The notes beneath the pieces were generated by a model. The model had not been told where the DNA came from, did not search any database, and saw only the letters and a list, made by a program, of their open reading frames with translations. From assembly GCA_008638375.1 (NCBI GenBank), contig CM018031.1:4302562-4366561 (forward strand): 64,000 nt of DNA, written 5' to 3'. Position 1 is the first letter of the stretch, and the number at the start of each line of letters is the position of its first letter. A program made the position numbers and the translations under genes. The DNA is from Nyssa sinensis. Its lineage: Eukaryota; Streptophyta; Magnoliopsida; Cornales; Nyssaceae. Of the stretch, positions 25,186-36,140 are shown in pieces.

Positions 25186-25689
25186 AAGACATAGTTTTGC
25201 AACACCTTGATCTGATGTCATGTCCAAGATATGGATACAGTTGCATGTATTTGTGATTGAATTTGTATGTAATTATTTTCATCTACGTGCACTTGTTTTA
25301 TGTAGCTCGGATCATTGGCAGTGTGTTCTTCCAAGTCTGGTGCAGTGTTGTTTTCTGTGCTTGCTCTCTTTGTCACATTGCTCTGTAATTAATTATTCAG
25401 TTCTTATTTTAAGTACGCGTTGAATTATATATAAATCAGTAATTACTTTGAAATTATTCAGTTCTTATATATAAATGAAAGAAATGAAAATTTTGAGGAA
25501 GAAATATTTAAATGATTTGTCACCTAAAATAAAAATTAAATCAAGAACAATTACATAAATTCTATTTTTTTTATTTAAAACAATATTTTAGAAAAACTTA
25601 TTAAGTCTATCATTTTTTTTTAAAGTCTATCACTTCCTCATTACATAATTAATTAATTTTTTATCCAATATTTAATTAATTAATTTAAA

Positions 25690-25945
25690 AGGAGACAGCT
25701 GGCAGCAGGGGAAGAAAAAAAAAAAGAAAGAAAGAAAAAAGTATAAAAAGAAGGAGCAGAGGCTGAGAACAGGAACAAAAGAAAGAAAAGGAGACTGCTG
25801 GCAGCAGGGGGAAGAAAAAACAAAAGAAGAAAGAAACAAGTAAAAAAAGAAGCAGGGAAGAAAAAACAAAAGAAGAAAGAAAAAAGTAAAAAAAGAAGCA
25901 GCAGGCGACTGAGAACAGGAACAAAAGAAAAAAAAAAAAAGGCGT
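25690..25945 (+). repeat. Purine-rich degenerate tandem repeat
   Basis: Almost pure A/G with recurring words 'gagac-gctggcagcaggg-gaagaaaaaa', 'aaaagaagaaagaaaaaagtaaaaaaagaagcag' and 'ctgagaacaggaacaaaagaaa'. Three overlapping minus-strand frames rich in Phe, Ser and Leu are artefacts of this composition. Confidence 0.8.
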
Positions 25946-25980
25946 GCGCACAGATGAACAGCATAAAGGATGGCACGGAA

Positions 25981-26240
25981 GCTTTAAAAGCGTCTTTTGA
26001 AAAGACGCTTTTAAAAGCGTCTTTTCAAAAGACGCTTTTAAAAGCGTCTTTTCAAAAGACGCTTTTAAAAGCGTCTTTTCAAAAGACGCTTTTAAAAGCG
26101 TCTTTTCAAAAGACGCTTTTAAAAGCGTTTTATCAAAAAACGTTTTTAATTAAAAATTAAAAAAAATAAAATTTTAAAAGCGTCTTTCAGAAAGACGTTT
26201 TTAAAAGCGTTTTTTCAAAAAACGTTTTTAAAAACTACCC
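25981..26240 (+). repeat. Array of 27-bp palindromes at the right end of the Pack element
   Basis: About five consecutive units of 27 bp, each AAAAGCGT + CTTTTCAAAAG + ACGCTTTT (imperfect palindrome around a central C; the first unit has G). Degenerate units follow in which GCGTC has become GCGTT or AACGT. Because 27 is a multiple of three, the array creates a repeating nine-residue open frame, which is not a gene. The left end of the element carries only one or two degenerate units. Confidence 0.85.
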
Positions 26241-26327
26241 TATTTTGGTAAATAAGTTTGAAACAACTTTAAAGTGGAAAATAAGTTTTTTTTTTACCCT
26301 ACTTAAGTATTTAACTCTGCTCATTTT

Positions 26328-26974
26328 CATTAAATAAATAATATTATATTTAATATTAAAATAAATAATATTTGTATAAAATATTGGTAATAAATATTTA
26401 ATTATTTAATTTATTGTTATATATATTTATTATTTATAAGAATAATATAATTTTAAAAATATATTATATTATTAAATACATAATTTAATATTTAAAAAAT
26501 AAAAAAAATTATACTTATTACTCATTTATTAATCACTAATCTAAATATTATAATAATATTTAAACACTTATTAAATATATTTATTTAAATATTTATTAAC
26601 TTAACTCAAATTATATTATTTATTTAAATCGAATTAAAATTGTACTTTTTATTTATGATTCATCCCAACGAACACTCGTTGTCATACTTAATTGCAAAGT
26701 TTTTACGCACTATTTTAAGACTTTAAAAAAATAAAAAAAAAATAATTTTATCTTTTTATTTGTAACTTTCTTTGAGGTCATTTTTATTCAATTAAAAAAG
26801 AAAAAAAAAAACCGCGCTCCCCATGCGAAAACACGCAACAAAGCATCGTCACTTCACAATCGCTGTCCCTCTGCGCCTCCTGTTTGCTTCGTCACTCTCC
26901 CAAAACCCTCACCTTTGCGAAAATATAACTACACCCCCTTATAAACCCTACTCTCTCTCTCTCTCTCTCTCTCT
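26328..26974 (+). promoter_or_regulatory. CDC73 5' flank and leader
   Basis: Up to about 26800 the DNA is extremely AT-rich. The leader near the gene contains 'aaaccct' words at 26901 and 26943 (telo-box-like, common in plant housekeeping promoters) and a CT run (26951-26973) that ends two bases before the ATG. No obvious TATA box. The Pack element ends about 650 bp upstream of the start codon. Confidence 0.5.
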
Positions 26975-28655
26975 ATGGATCCACTCTCAGCTCTCCGCGA
27001 CTTCAGCATCCGAAATGAGCTCGACAAAATCGTCCGAGTCGGCGACGATTTCCGGTTCAGCAACGACTACGCCTTTCCGTGCTCGGTCGCCACCGCGTAC
27101 CGGTCCAAGCAAGGCAATCTCTACACCCTCGAAACTCTAGTTCATTACATTAAGAACCACCATCTCAAACACACCGACTACATCCAGAACGCGCGCACAC
27201 AGAAAATCCCCGTAGTTACACTCCCTGATCGCAAACCCTTGCTTGACTATCTCCAAGGCAAAGTCTCCTCCACCGACGCCATCGAATTTGTCGCCCCCCA
27301 AAACCCTATATTCTCTGCCGCTGTCGATGAGTACCGCCCTGAAGACCCCGGCTTGATCACCGCCGATACTGAATTCGACGTCAATCAAGACTCTACGGCA
27401 CTGGTTTCGGAGAACTACATGTCAATGCTTAGAGCTATAGAGAGACCGTTGAAGGATCGGGAGTCGATGTTGGAGTGCCGGCACCGCGATTTTTATAATG
27501 TGCTTGTGGTAGCAACAAAGCGGGACGATGAGCGGCAGAGGATAGAGTCGCAGCAACGGAAGGATGGCTTGGTGGCGAAGAATAGGCTAATGCGGGCGGA
27601 CGAGAGAGGGTATGGCAATGAGTTAGGGTTTGATGCAACGCCGAAGCCAAATATGCACTTGACCGGGAGCAAAATTGGGGAAGGAGTGCCAATAATTTTG
27701 TTGCCAAGTGCGTCTCAGACTTTGATTACGATTTATAACGTGAAGGACTTTTTGGAGGACGGGCTGTTTGTACCGACTGATGTGAAGATGAAGGAGACGA
27801 AGGGGCCAAAGCCAGATTGCATTACAGTGCAGAAGAAGTTGAATAGGGATCGGGTGGCCACGGCATATGAAGTGAGGGATAAGCCGTTGGCATTGAAACC
27901 AGAGGATTGGGATCGCGTGGTGGCAGTTTTTGTGTTGGGGAAGGAGTGGCAGTTCAAGGATTGGCCTTTTAAGGACCATGTCGAAATCTTCAATAAAAGT
28001 AAGTGATTTTGTTCCTTAAATTGGACAGGCATTTCAATTTGAATGTGTAATTACGCTGTGTCCAACGTGTTGGACTTGTTTATGAAAATTTTGTTCCTTT
28101 CCACTTATTTGGGTTTAGAATGTTGGTTGGATTTTAGTTCTATTTATCGTGATAAACTTGAAAAAATCAGATTAAGACTACATTTGTGCTATTGAGCCCT
28201 AAAAGGTTAACTTGTGGTGCATATTTCAAATCAACATTTAGGCTATTGCTATGAGATCCAAAATAGACCATTAATTTCCAGACTTAATATTGGATATCGT
28301 ATTTGTGGATTTGATTATGCCATAGGAGAAGAAATGTTATTCATAAGATAATGGGTGTGCTGAATTTTGTCCCAGTTATCGGTTTTTACATGCGTTTTGA
28401 GGATGACAGTTTGGAGTCAGCAAAGAATGTGAAGCAATGGAATGTGAAGATTATCTCAGTGAGCATACTTTACCTCAAGCTATTTGGTAGTCTTACGATA
28501 CAACCATTAGTTTCAGTAAAGGTATGCTTCTTCATTAATTATGTTTTCATTCTAATGTGCAGATTAGCAAGAACAAGCGGCACCAGGACAGAGCTGCAGC
28601 GCTCGAGGTTTGGGACAGATTAGAAGAATTCATGCGCTCGCGAGCACGAGCTTGA
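26975..28655 (+). CDS. CDC73: Paf1 complex subunit CDC73 / parafibromin homologue (PHP), 3 exons
   Basis: Exons 26975-27998, 28376-28458 and 28563-28655 (GT-AG introns) give 399 aa. CDC73 is a nuclear subunit of the Paf1 complex, which rides on RNA polymerase II and promotes histone marks during elongation; in plants it helps maintain FLC-type gene expression. The N-terminus MDPLSALRDFSIRNELDKIV is diagnostic. The C-terminal Ras-like Cdc73 domain runs from about GVPIILLPSASQTLITIYNV (residue 237) through DWPFKDHVEIFNK, then IIGFYMRFEDDSLESAKNVK, ending ISKNKRHQDRAAALEVWDRL and EEFMRSRARA. The long first exon and two short downstream exons join without any frame loss. The length is close to the Arabidopsis protein (about 415 aa). 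Confidence 0.96.
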
Positions 28656-29687
28656 GGTGTGCTAAGTTTTAGAAGGAGAATTATATGTTTCTTTTGTTCC
28701 GTATTGGAAACCTATTCTTGGTTGGCTCCCATACTAACGCTTAAAGGAGACTAGGAGAGTCAAGTTTCTGATATTTCTACACTTCTTTAACCTCCGTTGT
28801 CTGTTACCCTTATTTAATTTTTAAGAAAAATAATAGTCATCATGTTTATGGCTCAAATGATGAATTTTTTACCTTCTCGTGAAGGATAAGACAACTCATC
28901 TATATTCTATGACCATTTTTTTCCCCGATAGGTGTATTCTATGAGTAGTTAATCATGTCTGGAATAGGCATTAAATTCCCTTATCATATTTTCAATATTC
29001 CTATTAGAAGGTTGTGCATACAGTGCAGTATCTTCATTAACATTCATATTATTGAACAGGACTGCATAAGTAGCCAGAAATTGGGGTTGCTTTTTGATGA
29101 TTGTGAATTGTAGGATAGCATTATTGGCCAGTAGACTGGGTTGGGAGTTTGTGTGCATTTTGAAGCGCTAAATTTGGTGTAGCTGTTAGGGAAGATTTAA
29201 TTGCTTGTGTAAGTGGTTCCAAAATTATTTGACGAGAATGACAGTTAAGAATCCCAGTTTGACTTCTTGCTTGATTATACGATTTTGTGGTGATGTTACC
29301 GGCCGACATAATTTGGATGTAGGCAAGGTGCCAGATTATACTTAATTGAAATTTTGATGTTTAACTTCCCCTCCCAATTATTTAGTATGTACTTTTACTG
29401 ACATGTCATAGTTTATGTTTACTTCTATTTTTCCTTGGTTGTTTTCGAATTTTCTGTAAATCCCTTTGTTTCAAGAAGTGGTTGGTGGTAGTAGCAGATT
29501 GTTAACTCAGATTCTCTAATGAAGTTTGAGAAGTTTATTTCTACAAAATCCAAGAAGCAGGTTTCTGGTTGTTGCACTAATAAAAGATAACAGTGTTTTT
29601 TATGGCTAGGGTTTGCAGTAGTTTCCATCTGTCTGCTATTTGCTAGTTAACCTCTTGACATGTAGATTTTGGAACAACTGAAACTTA
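28656..29687. other. Intergenic, CDC73 3' flank
   Basis: No gene seen. Short minus-strand frames at 28949-29309 have no recognisable motifs. Confidence 0.5.
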
Positions 29688-30821
29688 GGTTATGTTTGGA
29701 TAGTTTTTAAGAGTTAGAGTTTTAAGAAATTTTTTGAGAAGCGTTTTTTAAGTAATTTCTTGGAATTTGAACTATTGTTTGGATAGTTTTTGAGAGTTTG
29801 AGTTTTAAGAAATATTTTGAGAAGTGTTTTTAAGTAATTTCTTGAAATTTGAACCATTGTTTGGATTGATTAATTTGAAAAAAGATAAAAAATGTTTGGT
29901 TATGTTTTTAAAATAAGATTTTTAATTTCAAATTACAAGATATGTGTTTGAAATTAATTTTTTTTTTTAAAAAAAAAATTTAGATTATCATATCGAAATA
30001 CATTTTTATAATTTACATGATCTTTATTTAGGAAGATCAACTGTTTTCCCAACGAATAAGACCGTTGACGGATTTAAGATCAATGTCCTATTCGCTTGGG
30101 GTGAGTATTTATTTTTTAAACATATGAAATTTATATTTTTTATTATTTTATTATAATATTTTTTAAAAATAAAAACTGCCCCACTTTATTTGTTTAGATT
30201 TTAAAAAATAAATTTTTAATTTTAAAACGTGGGATACGCTATTGACAAATTATTAATCTTAAATTTTTTTACTATTTTATAATTTAGATTATCATATCCA
30301 AATACATTTTCACAATTTTTAAAAAATCAATATTCTGAAACAAATTATATCTAAATTACATTTTCACAATTTTTAATATTCTTAAAAAATGTGATCGGAA
30401 TTTAATACATTTAATTAAATATGATATAAAAAATTTAATTTTATTCAAATTTAATAAAAATAACAAGATTTAACAAATTTGATTAATTAATATAACATAT
30501 ATTAATTATTAAATTATATAATATTTTTTAAAATTAAAGTTATATATCATAATTTGGCATATTATAAAATAATATTTTATATGTATAATATAAATTATAA
30601 TATAATATTTTATAAATATAATATATATTAATATCATTGTCAAATCAAATCAAATTTAATTTGATAATTAATTTCTTGGAATTTAAACCATTGTTTGGAT
30701 AAAATTTCTTGGAATTTGAACTTTGTTTGAATTTAAAATGAAGTTTTGGATTTTGTTTTTTTGGTGGCTAAACAAACAAGTTTTTGAAAATTTGTTTTTA
30801 AATTTATAACCAAACAAGGCC
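29688..30821. mobile_element. PIF/Harbinger-like non-autonomous element, about 1.1 kb
   Basis: The left end reads GGTTATGTTTGGATAG and the reverse-complemented right end GGCCTTGTTTGGTTAT. The element is flanked by TTA on both sides (29685-29687 and 30822-30824), the trinucleotide target duplication of the PIF/Harbinger superfamily. Near both ends the words 'tttcttggaatttgaac' and 'tgtttggat' recur; at the left they form a tandem duplication of about 107 bp (29694-29800 and the next unit). No transposase. A patch of non-AT-rich sequence at about 30033-30110 may be a nested insertion. Confidence 0.65.
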
Positions 30822-32237
30822 TTAATGTTTCAGTTTCCAAAAGTTCCATCCCTTGTTGCTTTTGGTGAAGTTAAGAAGGATAGGGGGAAAGAACTTTGCA
30901 TCATCCATGGTCGGGGAATTGCAACTTATATATTTCCTGGTGTAGAATGAGTACGAGGAGAATGATAATAAGATAAGAAACATGGAGTAGGCTTTTTAAT
31001 TGGACAGAAACTGTTCATCAGAAGCTTGCGTTTGAGTCTTCATGGGGCTGAATATCCATCTTCTTTTTTCCTCCCTTCCCTTGAGTTGGGAATTTAGCTT
31101 GTGATCACACTTGCATACATGCATATATATATATATATGTATATATATATATTTTGGGAGTTTGGTGGAGGTTTTATGAGTGGACAAACTGTTGACTACT
31201 TGCACCGAGCTGGAGCTCAAGTCCTGTATCCAAGTTGCTTGGCAAATCAAGGTAAAGCAAATCATCTGCTTAGCTTGGCTAGGCTTGTGATTAATGGACT
31301 TTGTTTTTTAGTTGTAGTGGCATAAATCCTTGACAAAATTACTCAAAAGAAACATTAATAATGAAAAGTGACGAACTTACCAAGTATATTCTGATCATAA
31401 TTTAAATTGGTAAAGGTAGGAGATCTGTAATTCCCTTAACATTTGGTTGTGCCTGTCTGTAGTTTTATTCCAAGGTTTTTATGTGTTGATTGATTGTTGC
31501 TTTTTGTTGTGCTATTTGATTTTTTTTCTTTAAATGTTTTGTTCAATAGCTTTTGAGTGCCTCTTGCCCATGCGTGCATGTGTCATGATATATTTTAGTT
31601 TCTTTTTTTTTTTTTGGAAAATTGAAAATAGAAGCTGGTAATAATGTTTACCACCTTTACAATGCAGGTAGATGGACTGGATCAACGAAATGATTCCATG
31701 TGCGGTATACACAGACGCTTAAGATTGGCCATTTAGTTTCTTTTATTGAACATGGGAGTGTCATAGGTTTGTCTCTGGCACACATTTTGTTTCAAAAAAT
31801 TATTTTGTATGTTATTTTCCTGTGTTTGGAATATAAACCAGTAGCAGCAGTAGGTCCAGTTTCAAGATGCACGTAACCCAGGTATTGTCACCATGTACAA
31901 ATGTGAGTTTGTGGAAGAAAATTGTAGGCATCTAATCACAAATGTACTCAACTTGATTCAATTCCTTAAATGAATTCTAACATCATTCTTGCCTTTTTCT
32001 TTGGTAACTCTGATTTGTTTTCAGATTCATAAGCCAGGAATCATCTTTTATTGAAAAGGGAAGAGAGCTAGAAGTCTCTTCAGTCGTACAAAAGCATATC
32101 AGCCCGTAAAGAGGTCACAGAAAGAATGAATATTACAAATACAAAACCAAATGGAAAACCCACCCCTAAAATAATTGAAAGAAACAAACTAGAATTGCAG
32201 TAAATAGTAATTGGGTATATGTGGGACGTGAGAGAAC
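30822..32237. other. Intergenic between CDC73 and the first LTPG gene
   Basis: No gene seen. TA-rich repeats at 31122-31153. The part below 32238 includes the 3' UTR of the minus-strand lipid-transfer gene. Confidence 0.5.
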
Positions 32238-33119
32238 TCAACACATGGGGAAGATTGAAGCATATGATGCAATGAATAGAAGGAAGAAGTGTAGAGGAAT
32301 TGTCAACTTGATAGAACTTCCATCAGATGAGCCACTCTCAGTTGATGGTACAGTTTTAGACCCGGTTCCTGCATCCATCATTGAAACATCAACATCAACA
32401 TTCTTGTTACTGAAATTTATTCTCTAAACCAGAGGGATTTATCTCATGGGCTCTGTTACCCCCCCAATATTATGATTTTGTATTCCCTAAAAGATCGTAA
32501 TATAGAATGGCTTCTACCCAATAGCAGTACGATCATGTGCAATGAAAAATTATGGAAATTTTTTTACCTGAAGGTGTTGTAGTTGTAGTTGTAGTAGGAG
32601 AGTCCGATGTTCCTGCAGGAGAGTCTGCCGGAGAAGCAGCTGCCCAGGTAGAGGTTACAAATTAGCAGAGGATTAATTGTAAACTCTGTGTGTGTGTGTG
32701 TTTATAATGCCATCACCTCTTGGGTAGGCAGTTTTGATAGGAAATTTTTACATGTGATCTGATTGAAAAGAGAATTTTCATGTGCATTCAAAATTACCAT
32801 TACAGCGACTGGTGGGTGGTGTCTGAACGTTGCAAGCACCCGGAAGGGCCAGAGCCTGAGTTTGGTTGATGTTAAGCCCCAGAGAGGAGCCACCACCATT
32901 AAGGACCTCACACAAGCACTGTGGCTGTGAACGAACAACAGTGGCAAGCTGTGTGCAGCATCCTGACGATGGTGTTGAGGAGTTCCCCGAAATGTAGTTG
33001 AGGCATGGTGACATGCTAATCAACACGTTTGTACAACTCGATGACTGAGCCGCTGCTCCTGCCCAGAGCATGGTCATTGCGACCAAGACTAGACCCATCT
33101 CAGTTCTTTGAAGTGCCAT
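32238..33119 (-). CDS. GPI-anchored lipid-transfer-like protein (LTPG) 1, 3 exons
   Basis: Exons 33119-32798, 32639-32568 and 32368-32238 give 174 aa; all introns are phase 1 with G|G junctions. These secreted proteins carry a hydrophobic-ligand-binding eight-cysteine fold and are tethered to the plasma membrane, where they help export cutin, suberin or wax lipids. A signal peptide (about 1-24, ending GAAAQ) is followed by the eight Cys at 29, 39, 54, 55, 68, 70, 96 and 106, including the CC and CLC motifs. Then come a Ser/Thr/Pro-rich linker and a C-terminal hydrophobic tail IPLHFFLLFIASYASIF, the GPI-attachment signal. A TATA box (33234-33241) lies 115 bp upstream. It is the nearest relative of the gene at 36141-37482. 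Confidence 0.93.
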
Positions 33120-33233
33120 TTGAAATCTTTGACGGATAATGGAAATAGCTGTGGAAGAAGGAGATTTTGATGCTGAGTAACAAATTTTGACTTGCTGTGG
33201 TGGAAAACAGAGAGAGAGGTGTGCTTATATAGG

Positions 33234-33241
33234 GGTATTTG
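33234..33241 (-). promoter_or_regulatory. TATA box of LTPG1
   Basis: TATATAAG on the minus strand, 115 bp upstream of the ATG at 33119, followed by a CT-rich initiator region. Confidence 0.6.
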
Positions 33242-33440
33242 GGAAGCAGAGTCAAATGAAAGTGGGCTGTGGGTGGCCGACTTCTCCAACTCTTGGGGTG
33301 GTTTGGTAATCAGCAACTTAGATTTAAAGGGTGTTCAGACCTATTTAGGGTGTAAGTGACAAATAGTTGGTTGTGTGGATGACCAACTTCTGTTATCTCA
33401 ACTGGTTGTTTGATTAGCAACAACCTGTGTTAAAAGGAGT

Positions 33441-33591
33441 TCAAAGGTGTTGGTTGACTTCCAGAAACTTTTGGTGAGAATGAGCACAAGTGTCCTGATT
33501 CTCAATGAGTGGTGATCAAAGGTGTTGGTTGACTTCCAGAAACTTTTGGTGAGAATGAAGCACAAGTGTCCTGATTCTCAATGAGTGGTGA
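33441..33591 (+). repeat. 75-bp tandem duplication
   Basis: Two adjacent copies starting 'tcaaaggtgttggttgactt' at 33441 and 33516. They are identical except for one inserted A in the second, so the duplication is recent. It lies about 320 bp upstream of LTPG1. Confidence 0.9.
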
Positions 33592-33629
33592 TTTGGTTTG
33601 AATAATGGAGTCATTACTATTATCAATCT

Positions 33630-33631
<2 letters not shown>

Positions 33632-33719
<88 letters not shown>

Positions 33720-33729
33720 TATATATATA
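33632..33729. repeat. CT/TA/CA compound microsatellite
   Basis: CT run to 33678, then TA units, then CA units and TA units again. Confidence 0.9.
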
Positions 33730-36140
33730 AGTGAAGGTTTCCAATTGATTTTTGACGGTAATACTCTTTTATTAATCAATTATGTTATTGTTACGTGGGT
33801 CTCGACTATGACATATACAAGTATGATTAAGTGGTATATTGAAATTTGTTGTAAAAATTTGCTTAATATCGTGTTATAGTTGCTTATATGATGATTCATT
33901 TGTTGAATTATAAAATACAAGAGTAACGTACTTCTATTCAATAATTATGTTATTATTATGTGAGTCTACTTATGATTACAAATTAATGACTATGATTACA
34001 CGGTTTATTGAAATCTATAATATAGATTTGCTTGATATCATGATTTAGTATAGTTATTAATTGGAACTTAAAAATTTAGAGTTAGTTAGAATAAAACAAA
34101 ACAAAATATACTAGAAAGGAGAAAGCTTGTAATTTATGAATCTTAAAACATCTTTCCTCACATCAAGACATTGGGCTGAAATTGGGTTTGGGGCTGTCGG
34201 CCCATGCGTGCACTAATATTATACGAAATCATAGATTAGATAGTATATGCATGACACGCGTGTGTATATATATATATATATATATATATTGACACACGCG
34301 TACACAGATGAACAACCACAATTCATCCATTTTGTTAAAAAAAAAAAAAAATCAGTCAGCCTAATCGAAAGAATTCAAGTGTTATTTCATGTGTCGCTAA
34401 AGAAGAGAGAAGAATTTTCACCTTGGGGCATACTTACAAGTCTATGGTTTGTTCCTTGGTTATTTTATGTGCTGTAATTTCTTTTTATTATATTAACTCT
34501 TGTCACGTGATTTCATTTTGCAAATTAATTCCAAATGAATTTTATAATCAGAAATCGAATACTTTTTTGTAGCTTAATTGTGGCATTGTATTCATAATAT
34601 ATGAACTTAAAATGTTGGATATCAATTTAATAGGTATCTCTACACTTACTTTTCAGATGATTTTTGTAGCATATAAATTATTAGTTAGAGTAATTTACTT
34701 CTCACTTTCAAATTTAGAACTTGGGGGAATGATTGGCTTTCAGTTAGCCCAGAAGTTGCCAACCCTGACGGGCACTTTAATATTGGGCCCAAATACTTCC
34801 ATTTTCACAACTCAAACGCTTCATCTGTTTGGTTTTTTTTTTTTTTTTTTTAATTTAATGAAAGTGATTTAATAATACAATTTATGTAATTTGTCCATCA
34901 ATTATTAGAAAGGAATTAAGAACTTTTTTTTGGAGGAGGGTGGCACTAGAGAGAGACCTTGAACTAGGTGTACTAATAAGAAATGAACTTCTTAGACCCG
35001 TTTGGAGGAGTTTGGAAATTTAATTTTGAGCAAGTTTGAATTCACTAAAGTCGGAAATAAAATATTTGTAAATTACTTGAAGACGGAAATAAAATATTTG
35101 TAAAACCACATCTGGAATAAATTTAAGACAATCATATCTTTTATCATGGGATAATTGATTTTGACCTTTCCTCGTATTAATTTGATAATTGATACCTTGT
35201 ACATGAACTAACTCATTCCTTCGTATTGATATTGAATGAGTTATGAATTATTTCTCATCCGATTGGAATTCAAAATTCTAAGAGAATGTTTGCTCATGTC
35301 ATCCAAATCGATCCAAAACTTCTATATCAGATCTTGAACGGTATAACAATCAAAAATCATCACTTTTTACTACAAAACATCACTTTTCAACCAAATTTTA
35401 TCGTTTATACTTTCAAATAAAAATTTTTCCTATTTTTGAAAATTTTTGTTCTAATTATATCTTTTTCTAGAAAATTATGATTTTATTCAAGTATGTTCTA
35501 GAGTAATTCTAGAATGTTATATTACTCAAATTTGTCATTTTTTTTATTATTATTGTTATTTATATTTTATGTTGGTGTCTTACATCAGATGCAGACGATG
35601 TCCATAACAAACTTATAAAAATGACACATGACACTTCTAATTGAGAAAAATACATTTTCGACTTAAGGTTTAAAATGACTAAACTTGTGTAAGGTTTGTC
35701 AACTTGGACTGAAAGTTACAAAATGAACAATACTTAAAGGTGGAGGCCACACCGCCCATCTGACATTCTCAATTGGAGACCATGACCATTCTATTAATAA
35801 TAAAATTTTAGATATTAATTGTTTTCCTTCTTGAGATCAAGAACTCCGTCCACTAAAACGATATCTAGTTCAGTTCTTGTGATTAATGCCATGTCACAGG
35901 ACAAAGGATTTACATTACATATGGCCAAAACCAAAGGTGTAACACTTTGATCATTCTCACTGAAGTGAACCAAAATTTACAGTACAGGAATAGCAATAGA
36001 ACAGAATACTATATAGTTCATTTCCAGTCATACATACATATATATATATATAAAAAAACCCATATATAAAACAAACATAATGCAAAAAGGAGATTACATT
36101 GAACAGACATTATAGAAGCTCCTAAGCTCCCACAGAAAAC

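Larger units (their letters stand above)
21267..26327. mobile_element. Pack-type (Mutator-like) DNA transposon, about 5.0 kb
   Basis: The 11-bp word CTGCTCATTTT occurs at 21267-21277 and again at 26317-26327, as a target duplication of Mutator-like length. The body is 21278-26316. The ends are inverted relative to each other: the left has three tandem units of about 29 bp, the last reading GAACTTAATTACCAAAATAGGG; the right, reverse-complemented, has AAACTTATTTACCAAAATAGGG. Both are followed by AAAAACGTTTTTT-type palindromes. Inside there is no transposase, but there are pieces of unrelated host genes: a BZR1-type exon (21638-21742), a PPGFEG-containing frame (24768-24941) and an acyl-CoA synthetase motif (25120-25185). 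This is the structure of a Pack-MULE. The superfamily call is inferred from target-duplication length and end structure only. Confidence 0.75.
33120..36140. other. Intergenic between the two minus-strand LTPG genes
   Basis: Includes the LTPG1 promoter, a 75-bp tandem duplication (33441-33591), a compound CT/TA/CA microsatellite (33632-33729), a TA microsatellite (34265-34290) and a short direct repeat near 35047-35103. No gene seen. Confidence 0.5.

Noticed and set aside
25672..25976. Three overlapping minus-strand frames rich in Phe, Leu and Ser
   Set aside because: They come from an A/G-only tract read on the other strand; low complexity, no protein family.
25954..26160. Open frame with repeating peptide KASFQKTLL
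   Set aside because: It is produced by the 27-bp palindrome array, whose length is a multiple of three; no promoter, no family, and it lies in transposon end DNA.
25981..26240. Regularly repeated palindromes resembling a CRISPR array
   Set aside because: Units are contiguous with no unique spacers, in a plant nuclear genome; they belong to a transposon end.
27435..27979. Long minus-strand frames opposite CDC73
   Set aside because: Shadows of the well-supported CDC73 first exon.
31101..31325. Plus-strand frame of 74 aa and minus-strand frame of 89 aa
   Set aside because: Both cross a TA microsatellite and have no family signal.
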